A DNA stretch of 64,000 bases from Stomorhina lunata (taxonomy: Eukaryota; Arthropoda; Insecta; Diptera; Rhiniidae). A model generated the notes under the pieces. It made no database searches. It was not told the DNA's origin and saw only the letters and a program-made list of their open reading frames with translations. This document shows positions 1 through 13,355 of the stretch, in pieces. Location of the stretch: positions 125,775,983-125,839,982 of the forward strand of contig OW121742.1 of assembly GCA_933228675.1 (NCBI GenBank), written 5' to 3'. The translations under genes and the position numbers were made by a program. The number at the start of each line of letters is the position of its first letter. The stretch's first letter is position 1.

Positions 1-1385
1 AATTTTCGTCCATAATTTTTAAAAAGAATTCAGGTATCACATAAAATTTTTAATAATTAAATTTTCAATTCACCCTCGTATAACAATTAAAAATGATGTA
101 CCAATGTAGTAACTAATGATAGCATTTGAATAACCAAAATTGCTATACATTCAAATACAACCACCGCGTATAGTCGTTATTATTTAGTCAATTTGCACTT
201 AAACACTCATACGCCTCAATAATAAACTCAAATTCACATAAATCATACGCACCAAAACACAATCAATGCACATTCTCCCTCTTCCTCACACTCATTCATG
301 GTTTTGTAACTATTTATTGCTAGAACAAAATGTAAAGCATATTTCTAGGTGTTATTGTTTGTATGAAAACAATTACAAAAATATTTGTTGTTATTTTTAA
401 TTATAAAGTGCTACAATTAAATTAACTTCGCAATAACAATTCATTACACTTTGTTTACTAAAATTTACCCGGGATTGTTTACTATAAAAATAGTGCGTGA
501 TTGTGTTGGAGGGGTTTTGTAGGGAAGGGAGTTTAAAAAAAGTGAATATAATTTTGTTTGAGTGTATGAGTTTTTAGCTGCTGCTGTTTTACGAGTTAAT
601 TAAAACTACTACACGCAAATTGATTAATTAAATTGTTTACACTGACAGTTACAACATCGACATCATTAGTCGAGCAGTTTGTTGTTGTAGTAAACAGCAT
701 CTCTCTCTATCTCTAGCTTTCGCGTCCTTCACAACATTTGTAAGTAATTTACATAATTTGCATTTATGACAACCATTCTCCCTCTTTGGGAACTTAATAT
801 TATTGATGATACACTTTTGCTTCTCGTTTAACTGTTCGAGGAGGACTTTTCGTTGCTTTGATGCTAATAATATGGCTGACGTTTTTGCTTTCATTTTCAT
901 TGTATTTGTATGTATGTATATTGTATATAAACATTTCCGGCAAATTTCAATGAATAAATTTTGATTTTTTCTTCTTACATTATGTAAAATAAAAATAATA
1001 AAATTATATTTTTTTTAATAAGAATTTTGTTTTTCAAGTAGCAACTTAAGTTTAAATTTAATTTTTTTTTAAATAAATTGTATAAAACCATTTGAATTAG
1101 TTAATTAATTCCCTTTGAATTTATTTATATTCTTCATTTACATCATGATTTTACCTTTGACTGCAAATGATTTGTTAGCCTTTTAGCTACTTTCCCCCAG
1201 TCTTTGCCTTCTTCATTATGCGAAACAGTTGTATGTCGGTAACATTTAATTTATTTAAAATCTAATTACCCAGCTACAAGCCAGTTGTTTATTAGCATTT
1301 CATATTGCAATAATTTGAATACCTTACATCATAAAAAGTGAGTATAATGATTTTTAGGTATAGTTTGTAACGTTTAGAAGTGCAA
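1..1385. other. AT-rich sequence without a clear gene
   Basis: Non-repetitive, AT-rich, intergenic-looking sequence ending at the 11-bp array. The only open frame worth noting is the small minus-strand one at 649-900, listed separately. No RNA gene, terminal repeat or splice-linked exon was recognised. Confidence 0.6.
649..900 (-). CDS. small unrecognised ORF, 83 residues
   Basis: An ATG-initiated frame of 83 codons, basic in the first half, with a close cysteine/histidine cluster (CHKCKLCK at about residues 44-51) and a Gln run near the end. The context before the ATG (ACAATG) is acceptable for a fly start. It is less AT-rich than its surroundings and is not made of simple repeats, which is why it is kept. 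I recognise no family, no signal peptide and no membrane segment. It could be a chance frame, a short peptide gene or the first exon of something leaving the window to the left. Confidence 0.2.
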   Translation of the reverse strand: MKMKAKTSAILLASKQRKVLLEQLNEKQKCIINNIKFPKRENGCHKCKLCKLLTNVVKDAKARDRERCCLLQQQTARLMMSML

Positions 1386-3390
1386 CATTGTCTGTGTCTT
1401 GTCTGTGTCTTGTCTGTGCCTTGTCTGTGTCTTGTCTGTGTCTTGTCTGTGTCTTGTCTGTGTCTTGTCTGTGTCTTGTCTGTGTCTTGTCTGTGTCTTG
1501 TCTGTGTCTTGTCTGTGTCTTGTCTGTGTCTTGTCTGTGTCTTGTCTGTGTCTTGTCTGTGTCTTGTCTGTGTCTTGTCTGTGTCTTGTCTGTGTCTTGT
1601 CTGTGTCTTGTCTGTGTCTTGTCTGTGTCTTGTCTGTGTCTTGTCTGTGTCTTGTCTGTGTCTTGTCTGTGTCTTGTCTGTGTCTTGTCTGTGTCTTGTC
1701 TGTGTCTTGTCTGTGTCTTGTCTGTGTCTTGTCTGTGTCTTGTCTGTGTCTTGTCTGTGTCTTGTCTGTGTCTTGTCTGTGTCTTGTCTGTGTCTTGTCT
1801 GTGTCTTGTCTGTGTCTTGTCTGTGTCTTGTCTGTGTCTTGTCTGTGTCTTGTCTGTGTCTTGTCTGTGTCTTGTCTGTGTCTTGTCTGTGTCTTGTCTG
1901 TGTCTTGTCTGTGTCTTGTCTGTGTCTTGTCTGTGTCTTGTCTGTGTCTTGTCTGTGTCTTGTCTGTGTCTTGTCTGTGTCTTGTCTGTGTCTTGTCTGT
2001 GTCTTGTCTGTGTCTTGTCTGTGTCTTGTCTGTGTCTTGTCTGTGTCTTGTCTGTGTCTTGTCTGTGTCTTGTCTGTGTCTTGTCTGTGTCTTGTCTGTG
2101 TCTTGTCTGTGTCTTGTCTGTGTCTTGTCTGTGTCTTGTCTGTGTCTTGTCTGTGTCTTGTCTGTGTCTTGTCTGTGTCTTGTCTGTGTCTTGTCTGTGT
2201 CTTGTCTGTGTCTTGTCTGTGTCTTGTCTGTGTCTTGTCTGTGTCTTGTCTGTGTCTTGTCTGTGTCTTGTCTGTGTCTTGTCTGTGTCTTGTCTGTGTC
2301 TTGTCTGTGTCTTGTCTGTGTCTTGTCTGTGTCTTGTCTGTGTCTTGTCTGTGTCTTGTCTGTATCTTGTCTGTGTCTTGTCTGTGTCTTGTCTGTGTCT
2401 TGTCCGTGTCTTGTCTGTGTCTTGTCTGTGTCTTGTCTGTGTCTTGTCTGTGTCTTGTCTGTGTCTTGTCTGTGTCTTGTCTGTGTCTTGTCTGTGTCTG
2501 TCTGTGTCTTGTCTGTGTCTTGTCTGTGTCTTGTCTGTGTCTTGTCTGTGTCTTGTCTGTGTCTTGTCTGTGTCTTGTCTGTGTCTTGTCTGTGTCTTGT
2601 CTGTGTCTTGTCTGTGTCTTGTCTGTGTCTTGTCTGTGTCTTGTCTGTGTCTTGTCTGTGTCTTGTCTGTGTCTTGTCTGTGTCTTGTCTGTGTCTTGTC
2701 TGTGTCTTGTCTGTGTCTTGTCTGTGTCTTGTCTGTGTCTTGTCTGTGTCTTGTCTGTGTCTTGTCTGTGTCTTGTCTGTGTCTTGTCTGTGTCTTGTCT
2801 GTGTCTTGTCTGTGTCTTGTCTGTGTCTTGTCTGTGTCTTGTCTGTGTCTTGTCTGTGTCTTGTCTGTGTCTTGTCTGTGTCTTGTCTGTGTCTTGTCTG
2901 TGTCTTGTCTGTGTCTTGTCTGTGTCTTGTCTGTGTCTTGTCTGTGTCTTGTCTGTGTCTTGTCTGTGTCTTGTCTGTGTCTTGTCTGTGTCTTGTCTGT
3001 GTCTTGTCTGTGTCTTGTCTGTGTCTTGTCTGTGTCTTGTCTGTGTCTTGTCTGTGTCTTGTCTGTGTCTTGTCTGTGTCTTGTCTGTGTCTTGTCTGTG
3101 TCTTGTCTGTGTCTTGTCTGTGTCTTGTCTGTGTCTTGTCTGTGTCTTGTCTGTGTCTTGTCTGTGTCTTGTCTGTGTCTTGTCTGTGTCTTGTCTGTGT
3201 CTTGTCTGTGTCTTGTCTGTGTCTTGTCTGTGTCTTGTCTGTGTCTTGTCTGTGTCTTGTCTGTGTCTTGTCTGTGTCTTGTCTGTGTCCTGTCTGTGTC
3301 TTGTCTGTGTCTTGTCTGTGTCTTGTCTGTGTCTTGTCTGTGTCTTGTCTGTGTCTTGTCTGTGTCTTGTCTGTGTCTTGTCTGTGCCTT
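1386..3390. repeat. 11-bp tandem array, unit TGTCTTGTCTG
   Basis: About 2 kb of almost perfect copies (roughly 180) of an 11-bp unit. Visible variants are few: a T-to-C at both ends (TGTGCC), single changes near 2364, 2404 and 3289, and a one-base loss near 2490. The unit has no stop codon in any plus-strand frame or in one minus-strand frame, and 11 is not a multiple of 3. This produces four overlapping open frames of about 670-690 codons encoding permutations of the same 11-residue peptide. These are read as by-products, not genes. The low divergence suggests a young or homogenised array. Confidence 0.97.
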
Positions 3391-4499
3391 AAATACTTGC
3401 TAAATACTACCCAGTAGGGTTTTATATATTCGTGGATGATCATCTTGAATTTCTTGCTTGTTCTTATTAAGTCGCTTCCTTCAGCTCCAGTGAAAATGAT
3501 TGATGCAAATAAACATTAAATTATTTTTTGCTGGTTATCAGCAAATATTGTGATTGCTCCTGATACACTTATACCACATCACGCACAAAGACTCCCCAGA
3601 GCAAAACTCAAAGCAGCTGCACATAAACTTATGAACTTGTCTGAAGGAAAGCTCTTCACTCCGCACTTCTACACTAACAGACATACATACACTCGTACAA
3701 AGAAACTAATTTAATTAACACGCGCAATAATAATAGTAATTGAAATTCCGCAGGAATCAAGAAAACGAATACGAAAAATTAATGAAAAAATGGAACAAAT
3801 AAAACCATTAGCTTGTTGGCTTTTATAAAATACACAACAATAATCATACACATAAACACAAATTTTCTTTATACATATACAATACATACATACATACATA
3901 TGTATATATGTACGTATGAATATCTTGACTAGGGAATTATTTCAGATTTTGTCTTCATATCTATATCATGTTACCATTATCCTGATAGGACTTATAATCA
4001 AAATCCTTGATAAGTTATAGATTATTTGAGTCTTGTTTTTGACTAAAATCATTTATTTCGTTGTTTTTTTTTTGTCGATTTTCTATGACATACAGCTTTA
4101 TTTTCGTTTAAGGATCTTTACCCGACTTTAGATGAAAATTTACAAATCCCCAACTAAGACCAGAAAATCAAGGTTCTAGTTTATGCAAAACAAAAATTGT
4201 ATACTCAGGAAAATTCAATGATAACTTTTAGTTAAAATGTTTTAAAAGCGTCACGTTCTTGTTAGGGCAGAGGTAGTGGAGTAAACTAAAAATTCTTGGA
4301 AAAAATAACTCAATTTAGTTGTTTATATTGAAGGTTAATGCTTTAAATGAATTAATTGTTTTGAGGAAAATTTTAGATTATAACAAGAATTTTTAAGTGC
4401 AATTAATAACACGCGATTTTAATGAAAGAAAAAGAATATACGAGAAATTTAACATTTTTACTTGAATTTAATTTTATAATAAAGAATTTTAATATGTTA
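3391..4499. other. AT-rich sequence without a clear gene
   Basis: Single-copy-looking sequence with a short TACA microsatellite near 3880-3910. No supported coding region, RNA or element end was seen. Confidence 0.6.
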
Positions 4500-5602
4500 A
4501 AATTGTTACTATAACATATTATAATAATTGAGGTTTAATATAATCTATTATAATGAAAATATTATTTATAATAACCCATTAATAATTTGATTATAATTCG
4601 TAATAAAATTGGTTTATCGAATTATAATGCAATTATAACATATTAGAGCGTATTATAAAGCTATTATAATGTATTATGACTCATCATAATGCGGATATAA
4701 TGTGCTATAAGGCATTATAAGGCAATTATAATGTATTATAATGCACTATAATGCTTTTATAATGTATTATAATGCATTATAATGCGACTATAATGTATTT
4801 TAATGCATTATAATGCGATTTTAATGTATTCTAATGCGTTATAATGCAATTATAATGTATTATAATGCACTATAATGCTTTTATAATGTATTATAATGCA
4901 TTATAATGAAACTATAATGTATTAATGCGATTTTAATGTATAATTATAATGCAATTATAATGTATTATAATGCATTGTAATATAATTATAATTTATTATA
5001 ATGCATTGTAATGCATTATAATGTATAATAATTAATTATAATGCGATTATAGTGGGATTATAATGTATTATAGGCCTTTATAAGGCGATTATAAAATATA
5101 TTATAATGCATTATAATGTATTATAATGCATTATAATGTTACTATAATGTATTGTAATGCATTATAATGCGATTTTAATGTATTATAATGCGTTATAATG
5201 ATTTTATAATGTATTATAATGCAATTATAATTTATTATAATGCACGATAATGCTTTTATAATGTATTATAACGCAATTATAATGTATTATAATGCATTAT
5301 AATGTCATTATAATGCATTGTAATGTATTATACTGTATAATAATGAATTATAATGCGATTATAAAATGTATTATAATGTATTATAATGCATTATAATGCT
5401 TCTATAATATATTGTAATGCATTATAATGCGATTTTAATGTATTATAATGCGCTATAATGTAATTATAATGTATTATAATGCATTATAATGTGATTATAA
5501 TGTAACGCATTATAATGTATAATAATGAATTATAATGCGGTTATAATGTATTATAAGCCATTATAAGACTATTATAAAATATATTATAATGCATTATAAT
5601 GC
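4500..5602. repeat. degenerate ATTATAATGC array
   Basis: About 1.1 kb built from variants of a ~10-11-bp unit. The recurrent words are TATAATGCATTATAATG and TATAATGTATTATAATG. The core GCATTATAATGC is a perfect 12-bp palindrome. Copies are diverged by point changes and small indels, so this array is older than the 11-bp array to its left. It abuts the CTATAG-palindrome array directly. Confidence 0.9.
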
Positions 5603-7366
5603 GAAAAATTTTCGATAAAAATATTTTTCTAAAGAAAAATTTTCGAAATAAATATTTTTCTGTAGAAAATTTTCCGATAGAAATGTTTTTCTGTAGAATA
5701 ATTTTCTAAAAAATTTATGATAAAAAAATTTTCTAAAAAAATTTTTTGATAAAAAAGATTTGCTATATTTCTACAGAAATATTTTTTGTAAAAAAATGTT
5801 CTCTTAAAAATTTTTTGATACAAAAATTTTCTACAGAAAATTTTGGATAAAAATTTCTATAGAAAAATAAAAAAATTTTTTATAGAAAAATTTTTGATAA
5901 AAAATTTTCGATGAAAATTTTCTAAAAAATTTTCGATGAAAATTTTCGAAAAAATTTATGATAAAAAATTTTTTGGAATTTTTTTTTTTTTTTTTTAATT
6001 TGATAAAAAAGATTTGTTTTAAAAGATTTTTTATCATAAATTTTCTATAGAAAAATTTTTGATAAAAAATTTTCTATAGAAAAATTTTTGATAAAAAAAT
6101 TTTCTATAGAAAAATTTTTGATAAAAAAAATTTTCTATAGAAAAATTTTTGATAAAAAAATTTTCTATAGAAAAATTTTTAATAAAAAAATATTCTATAG
6201 AACAATTTTTGGTAAAAAAATTTTCTATACAAAAATTTTTGATGACAAAATTCTCTATTGAAAAATTATTAATGAAAAAATTTTCTATGTAAATATTTTT
6301 GATAAAAAATTTCCTTAAGAAAAATTTTGTTGAAAAAATTTTCTTAGAAAAATTTTTGATGGAAAAATTTTCTATAGCAAAATTTTTTATGAAAATTAAA
6401 TAATTGTAACCGAATTGTAAACATTTTTCTATCGAAAAATTAAAAAAAAAATTTCTATAGAAAAATTTTTGAAAAAAAAATTTTTTTATAGATAAAATTT
6501 TTTTCTAAAGAAAATGATAATGATAAAAAAATTTGTGATAAAAAAGTTTTTCTATATTTCTATAAAAATATTTTTGATAAACAAATTTTCTGTACAAAAA
6601 TTTTTGATAAATTTTTAATGAACAAATTTTCTATAGAAAAAATTTTGAGAATAAAGGTCTCTGCAGAAAATTTTTTGATAAAAAAATTTTTTATAGCAAA
6701 ATTTTTTATGAAAATGAAATAATTGTAACCGAATTGTAAACATTTTTCTCTCGAGAAATTAAAAAAAAAAAAATTTCTATAGAAAAATTGTTTATAAAAA
6801 TTTTTTCTAAAGAAAATGATAGTGATAAAAAAAATTTGTGATAAAAAAGATTTTGATAAAAAAGTTTTTCTATGTTTCTATAGAAATATTTTTGATAAAA
6901 AAATTTTCTGTAGAAAAATTTTTGATAAATTTTTAATGAACAAATTTTCTATAAAAAAAATTTTGAGAAAAAAGGCCTCTGCAGAAAAATTTTTGATGAA
7001 AAAATTTTTTATAGAAAAATTTGTGATGGAAAAAGTGTATAGAAAAATTTGTGATAAAAAAAAAGTTTCTATATAAAATTTTTCATGAAAAAAGTTTCTA
7101 TAGAAAAGTTTTTGATGAAAAAATTTTTGATAAAAAAATTAGCTATAGAAAAATTTTTGATAAAAAAAAAAATGCTATACAAAAATTTTTGATAAAAAAA
7201 AATTTTTATAGATAAATTTTCGATGAACAAATTTTCTATAGAAAAATTTTTGATGAAAAAATTTTCCATAGAAAAATTTTTGAGGAAAAAATTTTCTATA
7301 GAAAAATTTTTGATAAAACAATTGTCTAAAAACAAATTTTTGATGGACAAATTTTCTATAGAAAAT
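5603..7366. repeat. CTATAG-palindrome array 1 (diverged, inverted relative to arrays 3 and 5)
   Basis: About 1.76 kb of degenerate copies of TTTTCTATAGAAAA linked by TTTTTGATAAAAAAA. The spacer reads GATAAAAAA on this strand and ATCAAAAA in arrays 3 and 5, so this copy lies in the opposite orientation. Open frames here (Phe/Lys/Ile peptides) are shadows of the repeat. A secondary duplication is visible: about 6380-6560 resembles 6690-6840, including the shared phrase ATTGTAACCGAATTGTAAAC. Confidence 0.92.
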
Positions 7367-8759
7367 TTAAATGATGAAATGATGAAAACAACTCTGCTGC
7401 CGATTTTTTGTTCTGTTCTCTTTCTGCCGACCTCTGATTATAACATTTTTTAATGCTATTATTTTATGAGATATATATTAAATATAACACTATTACCCTA
7501 TTTATTTAACGCTTAGTATTAAACTGTCAAAAGATGTCCTAAAATTTTATGATTAAAACTATTTTCTAGCACTTTTCGTTTTGGCATTTTTTTTTTCTTT
7601 AAACACCTAATTTTCTTGTTGGTTCTCTACGAAAACATTAAACAGTTTTCGCTGAAGTTCGAAGCAAAAAATTCTGATGACTGCTTTCACTGGCAGCCAG
7701 AGTATTATCCTTAGATGGAAACGGAGTCATGTTAGCACTTGAGCATGGAAATGGAAGTTTACACGGCGATGGTTGGTTGGATGGTTGATTGGTGTGTTTG
7801 CATAATGACATTATAGAGGAAAACAAAAAAAAAAAAAAAAGAATCATTGTCATCATACGCATCACCATCATCAGCTCTACAAGAATTATAGTCATCCGAT
7901 ATAATGATTAGAGGAAAGAGCAAGGAGTCGAGTGTGGGTTGTAAACAAATTTGTATTAGAATTCTATAAGTTTGTGGGGGCTCTGTAATCATGACTTTAA
8001 CTCAGTTTGTACAAGTCCTTCGCTTCTAATAGTGTTAGTGTGATACAAATTGGAATTTTCATATAAAATAATCTGCTTTAGACTGTGAGCTGGTAAGTTA
8101 CGTTGTTTTCACAGCTTTTGTAAGTTATTTAAATGTGATGATGATGATGACGATGAGGATAATAATGAAAATGAAGACAACAGTTAAGACGGCACCCAGC
8201 TGCTATAAAAGATTCTCAACATTCCTAAGTCAATGTCTTTAATTTCCTTTAAACACACAAACACCCTAATACTTAGGCACTGTTTTGCTTGTAGTCGTTC
8301 AATCTCGTCCTTGATTCTCTATAGAGAACTTTAAGGTTTTAGGCAGTTTTAAATGTTGCCGGTTTATCACAAACACAACAAACGTTTGAACGGAACTTGT
8401 TTGAAATTTATCCAGAAATTATTCCCATCATCATTTTCTCTCTTTTTGTAGAGACTTCCTTTTCTTTAGCTTTTGATTTTATAGGGGAATATATTCCTTG
8501 TTAGTCAACAGGATTTGAATTTGTTGGGGGTATAATTTAGCAGGAAATCTTTTTATGATTTCAAGTGATTCCAAAAAAATGTTTAAGGAAGTTTAAGGAT
8601 TTGTTTGAGATAAAAGAAAATTGAGATGTTGGAATAAAGAGGAAGGAATTTTCTTGAAATATGTTTCAAGTGTTCGGAGAAAATATAAGGAAATGTAGAA
8701 GATTTTATAGTAAAAGTGGATTTTTCTTTTTTTCTGAAAATTGAAAGAGGTTAGTCTAA
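7367..8759. other. unique sequence with a possible element-tail remnant
   Basis: Mostly non-repetitive AT-rich sequence. About 7402-7445 resembles 63945-63990 at the right edge of the window (TTCTCTTT, TGCCGA and TTAT blocks in the same order), so it may be a remnant of the tail that follows other CTATAG arrays. A GATGAT-rich stretch lies near 8138-8165. No gene was recognised. Confidence 0.5.
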
Positions 8760-9239
8760 AAATATTTTGGATTTTGAATGTATAAGCGATTGAAACTCAA
8801 ACTCAACCATACCAATCATTTCATACCCGCAGTCAGTCGAGTTTATGGCACGTGATGTACCGACTCCAAAACTGATCGTATAAAAGAATTAGGTTATCTT
8901 CTAATAAATTGGGAGGGATGCTCATGCATCGAATAACTTGATCTCGTTTATAGTTTAGGAGATAGCAGGAAATCAAAAAAGCTCTACAAAATTCAGTGTT
9001 TTCGTTTTTGGTCGGACAAAAACTAAGTTGACTCGCTTCAGCTCTGTGTTCCTACTATAACCTCGTGAAAGGTGAAAGTCTCTTCTTTAGATTGAGCGAA
9101 AAAAAAATCACCGAAATTTACCGTTCGTTGAATAAAGTTCAAAATTTTCTGAAAAAAATCATGTAAATTGTTACGCATAATTTAAGCAAAAAGTGTTGCA
9201 GTCGTTTAGGCGTAAATTTTTAATCAAATTGAATTTAAG

Positions 9240-9645
9240 TGTTAGTCCAAGGCAGGTACTCCTAGGAGTCGACGGATTTCAATCAAAATTAGTAGATCTC
9301 GTTTTTGGGTCAAGCAATAGATGTGTGCCAAATTTCATCATATTCTGTTGAGAATTGTGGTTTATATTGAGAAGAAGAAAAAAGTGAAAAATAGGAGTCC
9401 AAAAGAGGTACCCCAAGGAGTAGGCGGTTTTCAACCAAAGTTAGTAGAGCTTTTTGTTGGGTTAACTAATAGACGTGTGCCAATTTTTTTCAAATTCCGG
9501 CTTATACATTGAGAACATTTATAAGTAGAAAATAGGGGTCCAAGGCAGGTACCTCAAAGAGTCTAGTGATCCCAACCAAAATTAGTATAACGCTTTCTTG
9601 GATCAAGTAATAGATGTGTGCCGAAGTTCTTCAAATGAGAATGAG
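9240..9645 (+). repeat. three diverged ~145-bp tandem copies
   Basis: The phrase CCAAGGCAGGTAC or a close variant recurs near 9249, 9399 and 9540. Each is followed by an ACC/ATCAAA-ATTAGTA block and then AATAGATGTGTGCC. Spacing is about 150 and 141 bp. The array runs straight into the inverted copy of the ~132-bp satellite. The preceding stretch 8760-9239 has no recognisable gene. Confidence 0.75.
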
Positions 9646-10150
9646 ATCTTAAGAAAAGTTGTTGCTCATGAGCCGACGAACATTACTGAGTTGGAATAAC
9701 TAAGCTCCGATAGGAGGCGCCACTGAAAATTGATTAAAGTAAATTAAATCATAAACTGTGCATTTGATCATGCTATGATCTTTAGCAATGTTATTGTGCA
9801 TAAACCGACTAAGGTTTCTAGGTTGGTATGAATTATTTCCGAAAGGTGGCGCCACTGAAAATTGCTCATAATGAAATTAATCGTAAAGTGTGCATATAAT
9901 CATACTATCATTTTTAGCAAAGTTGTTGCGCATAGGCCAACAAAGGTTTCCAAATTGGTATGACTAATTTCCGAAAGGTGGCGCCACTGAAAATAACTCA
10001 AAATCAATTAAATCGTCAACTGTGCATTTTATCATGCTTTCATCTTTAGCAAAGTTTTTGCGAATGAGTCGACGGAGGTTTTTGGTACAATTAATTTTCG
10101 ATAGATGGCGACACTAAAATTATTCAAAACGAATTGAATCGTTAACTATT
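9646..10150 (-). repeat. ~132-bp GGCGCC satellite, locus 1 (reverse orientation)
   Basis: Four diverged copies, each carrying GGTGGCGCCACTGAAAA, then AATTAAATCGT-AACTGTGCATTT, ATCATGCT, and a CGACNAAGGTTT block. Read on the minus strand this is the same unit as at 11690-13350 and 28840-29595. Units are about 120-130 bp. Confidence 0.88.
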
Positions 10151-11689
10151 CATTTTATCAAACAAAATTAATAAAATGAATGGTGCAGCAACGCAAACAG
10201 GATATAGGTAGTCCTTAAATAAATATTACGTTTTCAAAATTTATAAAATACCAAAAAAATTATTTTCTCTTACACTTTAAAGACATCGAAGCACGTGCTC
10301 TTACATGGAAAAATTTCCATATTTTCAAAGAAAATTATAGCTATAAAACTAAATGAAAAGAATTTTTGAAATGATTATTAATATGTCTTCAAACATTTTA
10401 CATAATTCTATATATTTTCACGTAACTTTTAAAGATAAAAAGTAAGAATTTATTTTTATTTCCTTTCTAACAACCAAATTACAGCCTGTTGCTTTTGCTT
10501 CAAAATAAATCTCTTAATCTTGTTTAAGAGTTTTTCATATTTGCTCTCTTTTGCTAAAGCGCATGTCTTAATACGATACTCAAAATTCGACCAGTTTTAC
10601 TTTGTAAGAAAGTGTCTCTTTTAATGATGTGTGTAATTTGCAAGATGAAGATGATAAGATTTTAACACAATTTTCTCACATGTCTAGTGTTTGTTAGAAG
10701 GGAGGGGGGCCTCACAGGAAGTTATACCCCACATATGTACAGGATTTCAGGTTTTTTTTATATTTCATATCTTCCTGCTCTCATTTCATAGACAATTACT
10801 TTTGATGTAGCTTTAAATATTAGTCGTTTCTTTTATTAAATGCATTTTTTATGTAATAAAAATTATCTTTTTTTTATTTGAAAATGAATAACTTTTTCCT
10901 AAACCACAAACTATTTATTAGGCTAATAAAACTTTAAAGAGATTATTTAAATGGTTTAATAAAAATTTATATTTATTTGTGGCAGTTCATTTTAATTAGT
11001 AGCATTCTTTTGAAAGGGGAAAAGAAAAACTATTTTATGTAAATGAAGTTTTGTAAAAATTTTAATTTTAATGAAAGCTTTATCATTTTATTAAAGGCTC
11101 CATGGGGGAGCTGAGACTTCCTGGGAGGGATGTTATGTTAAGCTGCATGATTTTGTTAAAATTAAAATAATTGGGGGAAGTAGAGGAGTCTTAAAAATAA
11201 AAAATATTGATGGTTGGTTTGGCCATCAGGAGGAGTATCCCTAATTCTAGACAGATATAAAACCTCGCATTTTATCTAATTTGTAAGACAAAATAAATAC
11301 GAATTATATGGTCTATACAAAATAATAAAGCTAATTTTATGCGATTTTTTATTTATTGGAGCTAAGTTTATTTTAAGTAAACATAATTTTGAAATCTGAG
11401 AACGGGAATAAGTCGAAAGGTCCAGATTAAGAGAAAAAGCTGAATGCTTAAAAAGTTTAATGTCTAATTCTTGAAATTTTTTATTTTTTTTATTGGTTTG
11501 TGACACTTTACATTATCATTATAAAGCAACAACTTCTTCTTTTTCAAATGGAGTTGTTTTTCTGCGGTTTGGTCCTCTAGATACTCCAATAATACTATGC
11601 AATAGCTGCTCTTGATGGCCCGACGACTGCTGCGTCTTTTCACACTTAGTTGTTGATTCATTATGCGCTCGTCTCTTCGGCTAACTGTC
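10151..11689. other. AT-rich sequence without a clear gene
   Basis: Non-repetitive sequence. Several short open frames on the minus strand (11276-11661) have no recognisable domain and no splice or start context that supports them. Confidence 0.55.
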
Positions 11690-13355
11690 TATTGGACACC
11701 TGTGATGAAGGATAATGTTTTAGCCTTTGCCATATATCGAGGCAAAAATCTGCTCAGAATTGCAGTTTTCAGGTGATTGTGAGCTCGTACGGCGGCCACT
11801 TTGAAGACAGCTTGTGCACACTTATATAAAATATTTTCATCCCCATTCTTTGGTATATTTAGGTTCTCAACTATCGTGATTTTGTGTAATTTATTTTGAG
11901 TAATTTTCAGTTGCGCCACCTGCTGGAAATTTAGAAACCTTCGTCGGCTCATGTGCTATAACTTTGCTAATAATTATATCATGATAAAATGCACAGTTTG
12001 CGATTTAATTCATTTTAAGTAAGTTTTAGTGGCGCCACCGGTTGAAAATTTGTCATATCAACTTAGAAACCTTCGTCGGCTCACAACTTTCCTTAAGATC
12101 ATAGCATGATCAAATGCACAGTTTAAGATATAATTCATTTTAAGTAATTTTCAGTGGCACCACCTGTTGAAAATTTGTCATATCAACTAAGAAACCTTTG
12201 TCGGCTCATGCGCTATAATCTTGCTAATAATTATAGCATGATCAAATGCACAGTTTAAGATTTAATGTATTTTGAGTAATTTTCAGTGGCGACACCTGTC
12301 GGAAGTTGGTCATAAGAATATAGAAACCTTTGTCGGCGCATTCACTATAAAATAAAATTTGGCATAGCATGATTTAAAATTTGATTATAGCATGATCAAA
12401 TGCACAGTTTAAATTTAATTCATTTTGAATAAATTTCAGTGGCGCCACCTGTCGGAAATTGATCAAACCAATTATAGAAACCTTCGTCGGATCATGCAAT
12501 GTAACTTTGATTAAGATCTTAGCATAATCAAATGTACAGTTTGCGACTAAACACATTTTGAGTAATTATCAGTGGCGCCACCTGTCAGAAGTTGATCATG
12601 CCAACCATAGAAACTGTCATCGGCTCATGCAGAACAACTTTGCTAAAAACCATAGCATGATCAAATGCACAGTTTGCGATTAAATTCATTTTGAGTAATT
12701 TTCAGTGGCGCCATCTGTCGGAAATTAATCATACGAACTATAGAAACCTTCGTTGGATCATGCGATATAACTTTGATAAAGATCTCAGCATGGACAGTTT
12801 ACGATTTAATTAATTTTGAGTAATTTTCAGTGGCGCCATAAGGCATTTTATTGTTTTTATAATGTAAATAATTAAATTACATTGAGTAAATAATTACTTT
12901 ATGGTGTAACTTGCACACTTACATTGTTTTAATTCTGTAAAAAAATTGATCAAACCAATTATAGAAACCTTCGTCGGATCATGCAATGTAACTTTGATTA
13001 AGATCTTAGCATAATCAAATGTACAGTTTGCGACTAAACACATTTTGAGTAATTATCAGTGGCGCCACCTGTCAGAAGTTGATCATGCCAACCATAGAAA
13101 CTGTCATCGGCTCATGCACAACAACTTTGCTAAAAACCATAGCATGATCAAATGCACAGTTTGCGATTAAATTCATTTTGAGTAATTTTCAGTGGCGCCA
13201 TCTGTCGGAAATTAATCATACGAACTATAGAAACCTTCGTTGGATCATGCGATATAACTTTGATAAAGATCTCAGCATGGACAGTTTACGATTTAATTAA
13301 TTTTGAGTAATTTTCAGTGGCGCCACCTGTCGGAAGTTGGTCATACCAACATAAA
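11690..13355 (+). repeat. ~132-bp GGCGCC satellite, locus 2
   Basis: About eleven copies of a unit made of CAGTGGCGCCACCTGTCGGA, a CATACCAACTATAGAAACC block, TTCGTCGGCTCATGC, ACTTTGCTAA, ATAGCATGATCAAATGCACA and TTTGAGTAATTTTC. The core GTGGCGCCAC is a 10-bp palindrome. Spacing of cores is about 120-150 bp. The right part is a recent segmental duplication, listed separately. Confidence 0.92.

Noticed and set aside
1374..3443. Four ~670-690-codon ORFs over the 11-bp array as genes
   Set aside because: They are perfect repeat translations open in several frames at once, with no independent coding evidence.
7638..7992. Overlapping minus-strand ORFs with hydrophobic stretches
   Set aside because: Two frames overlap across a poly(A) run and GATGAT-like repeats; the hydrophobic runs come from poly-T translation.
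11276..12556. Short minus-strand ORFs (60-87 codons)
   Set aside because: They cross satellite units or AT-rich DNA, show no family motif and have no splice-linked partner exons.
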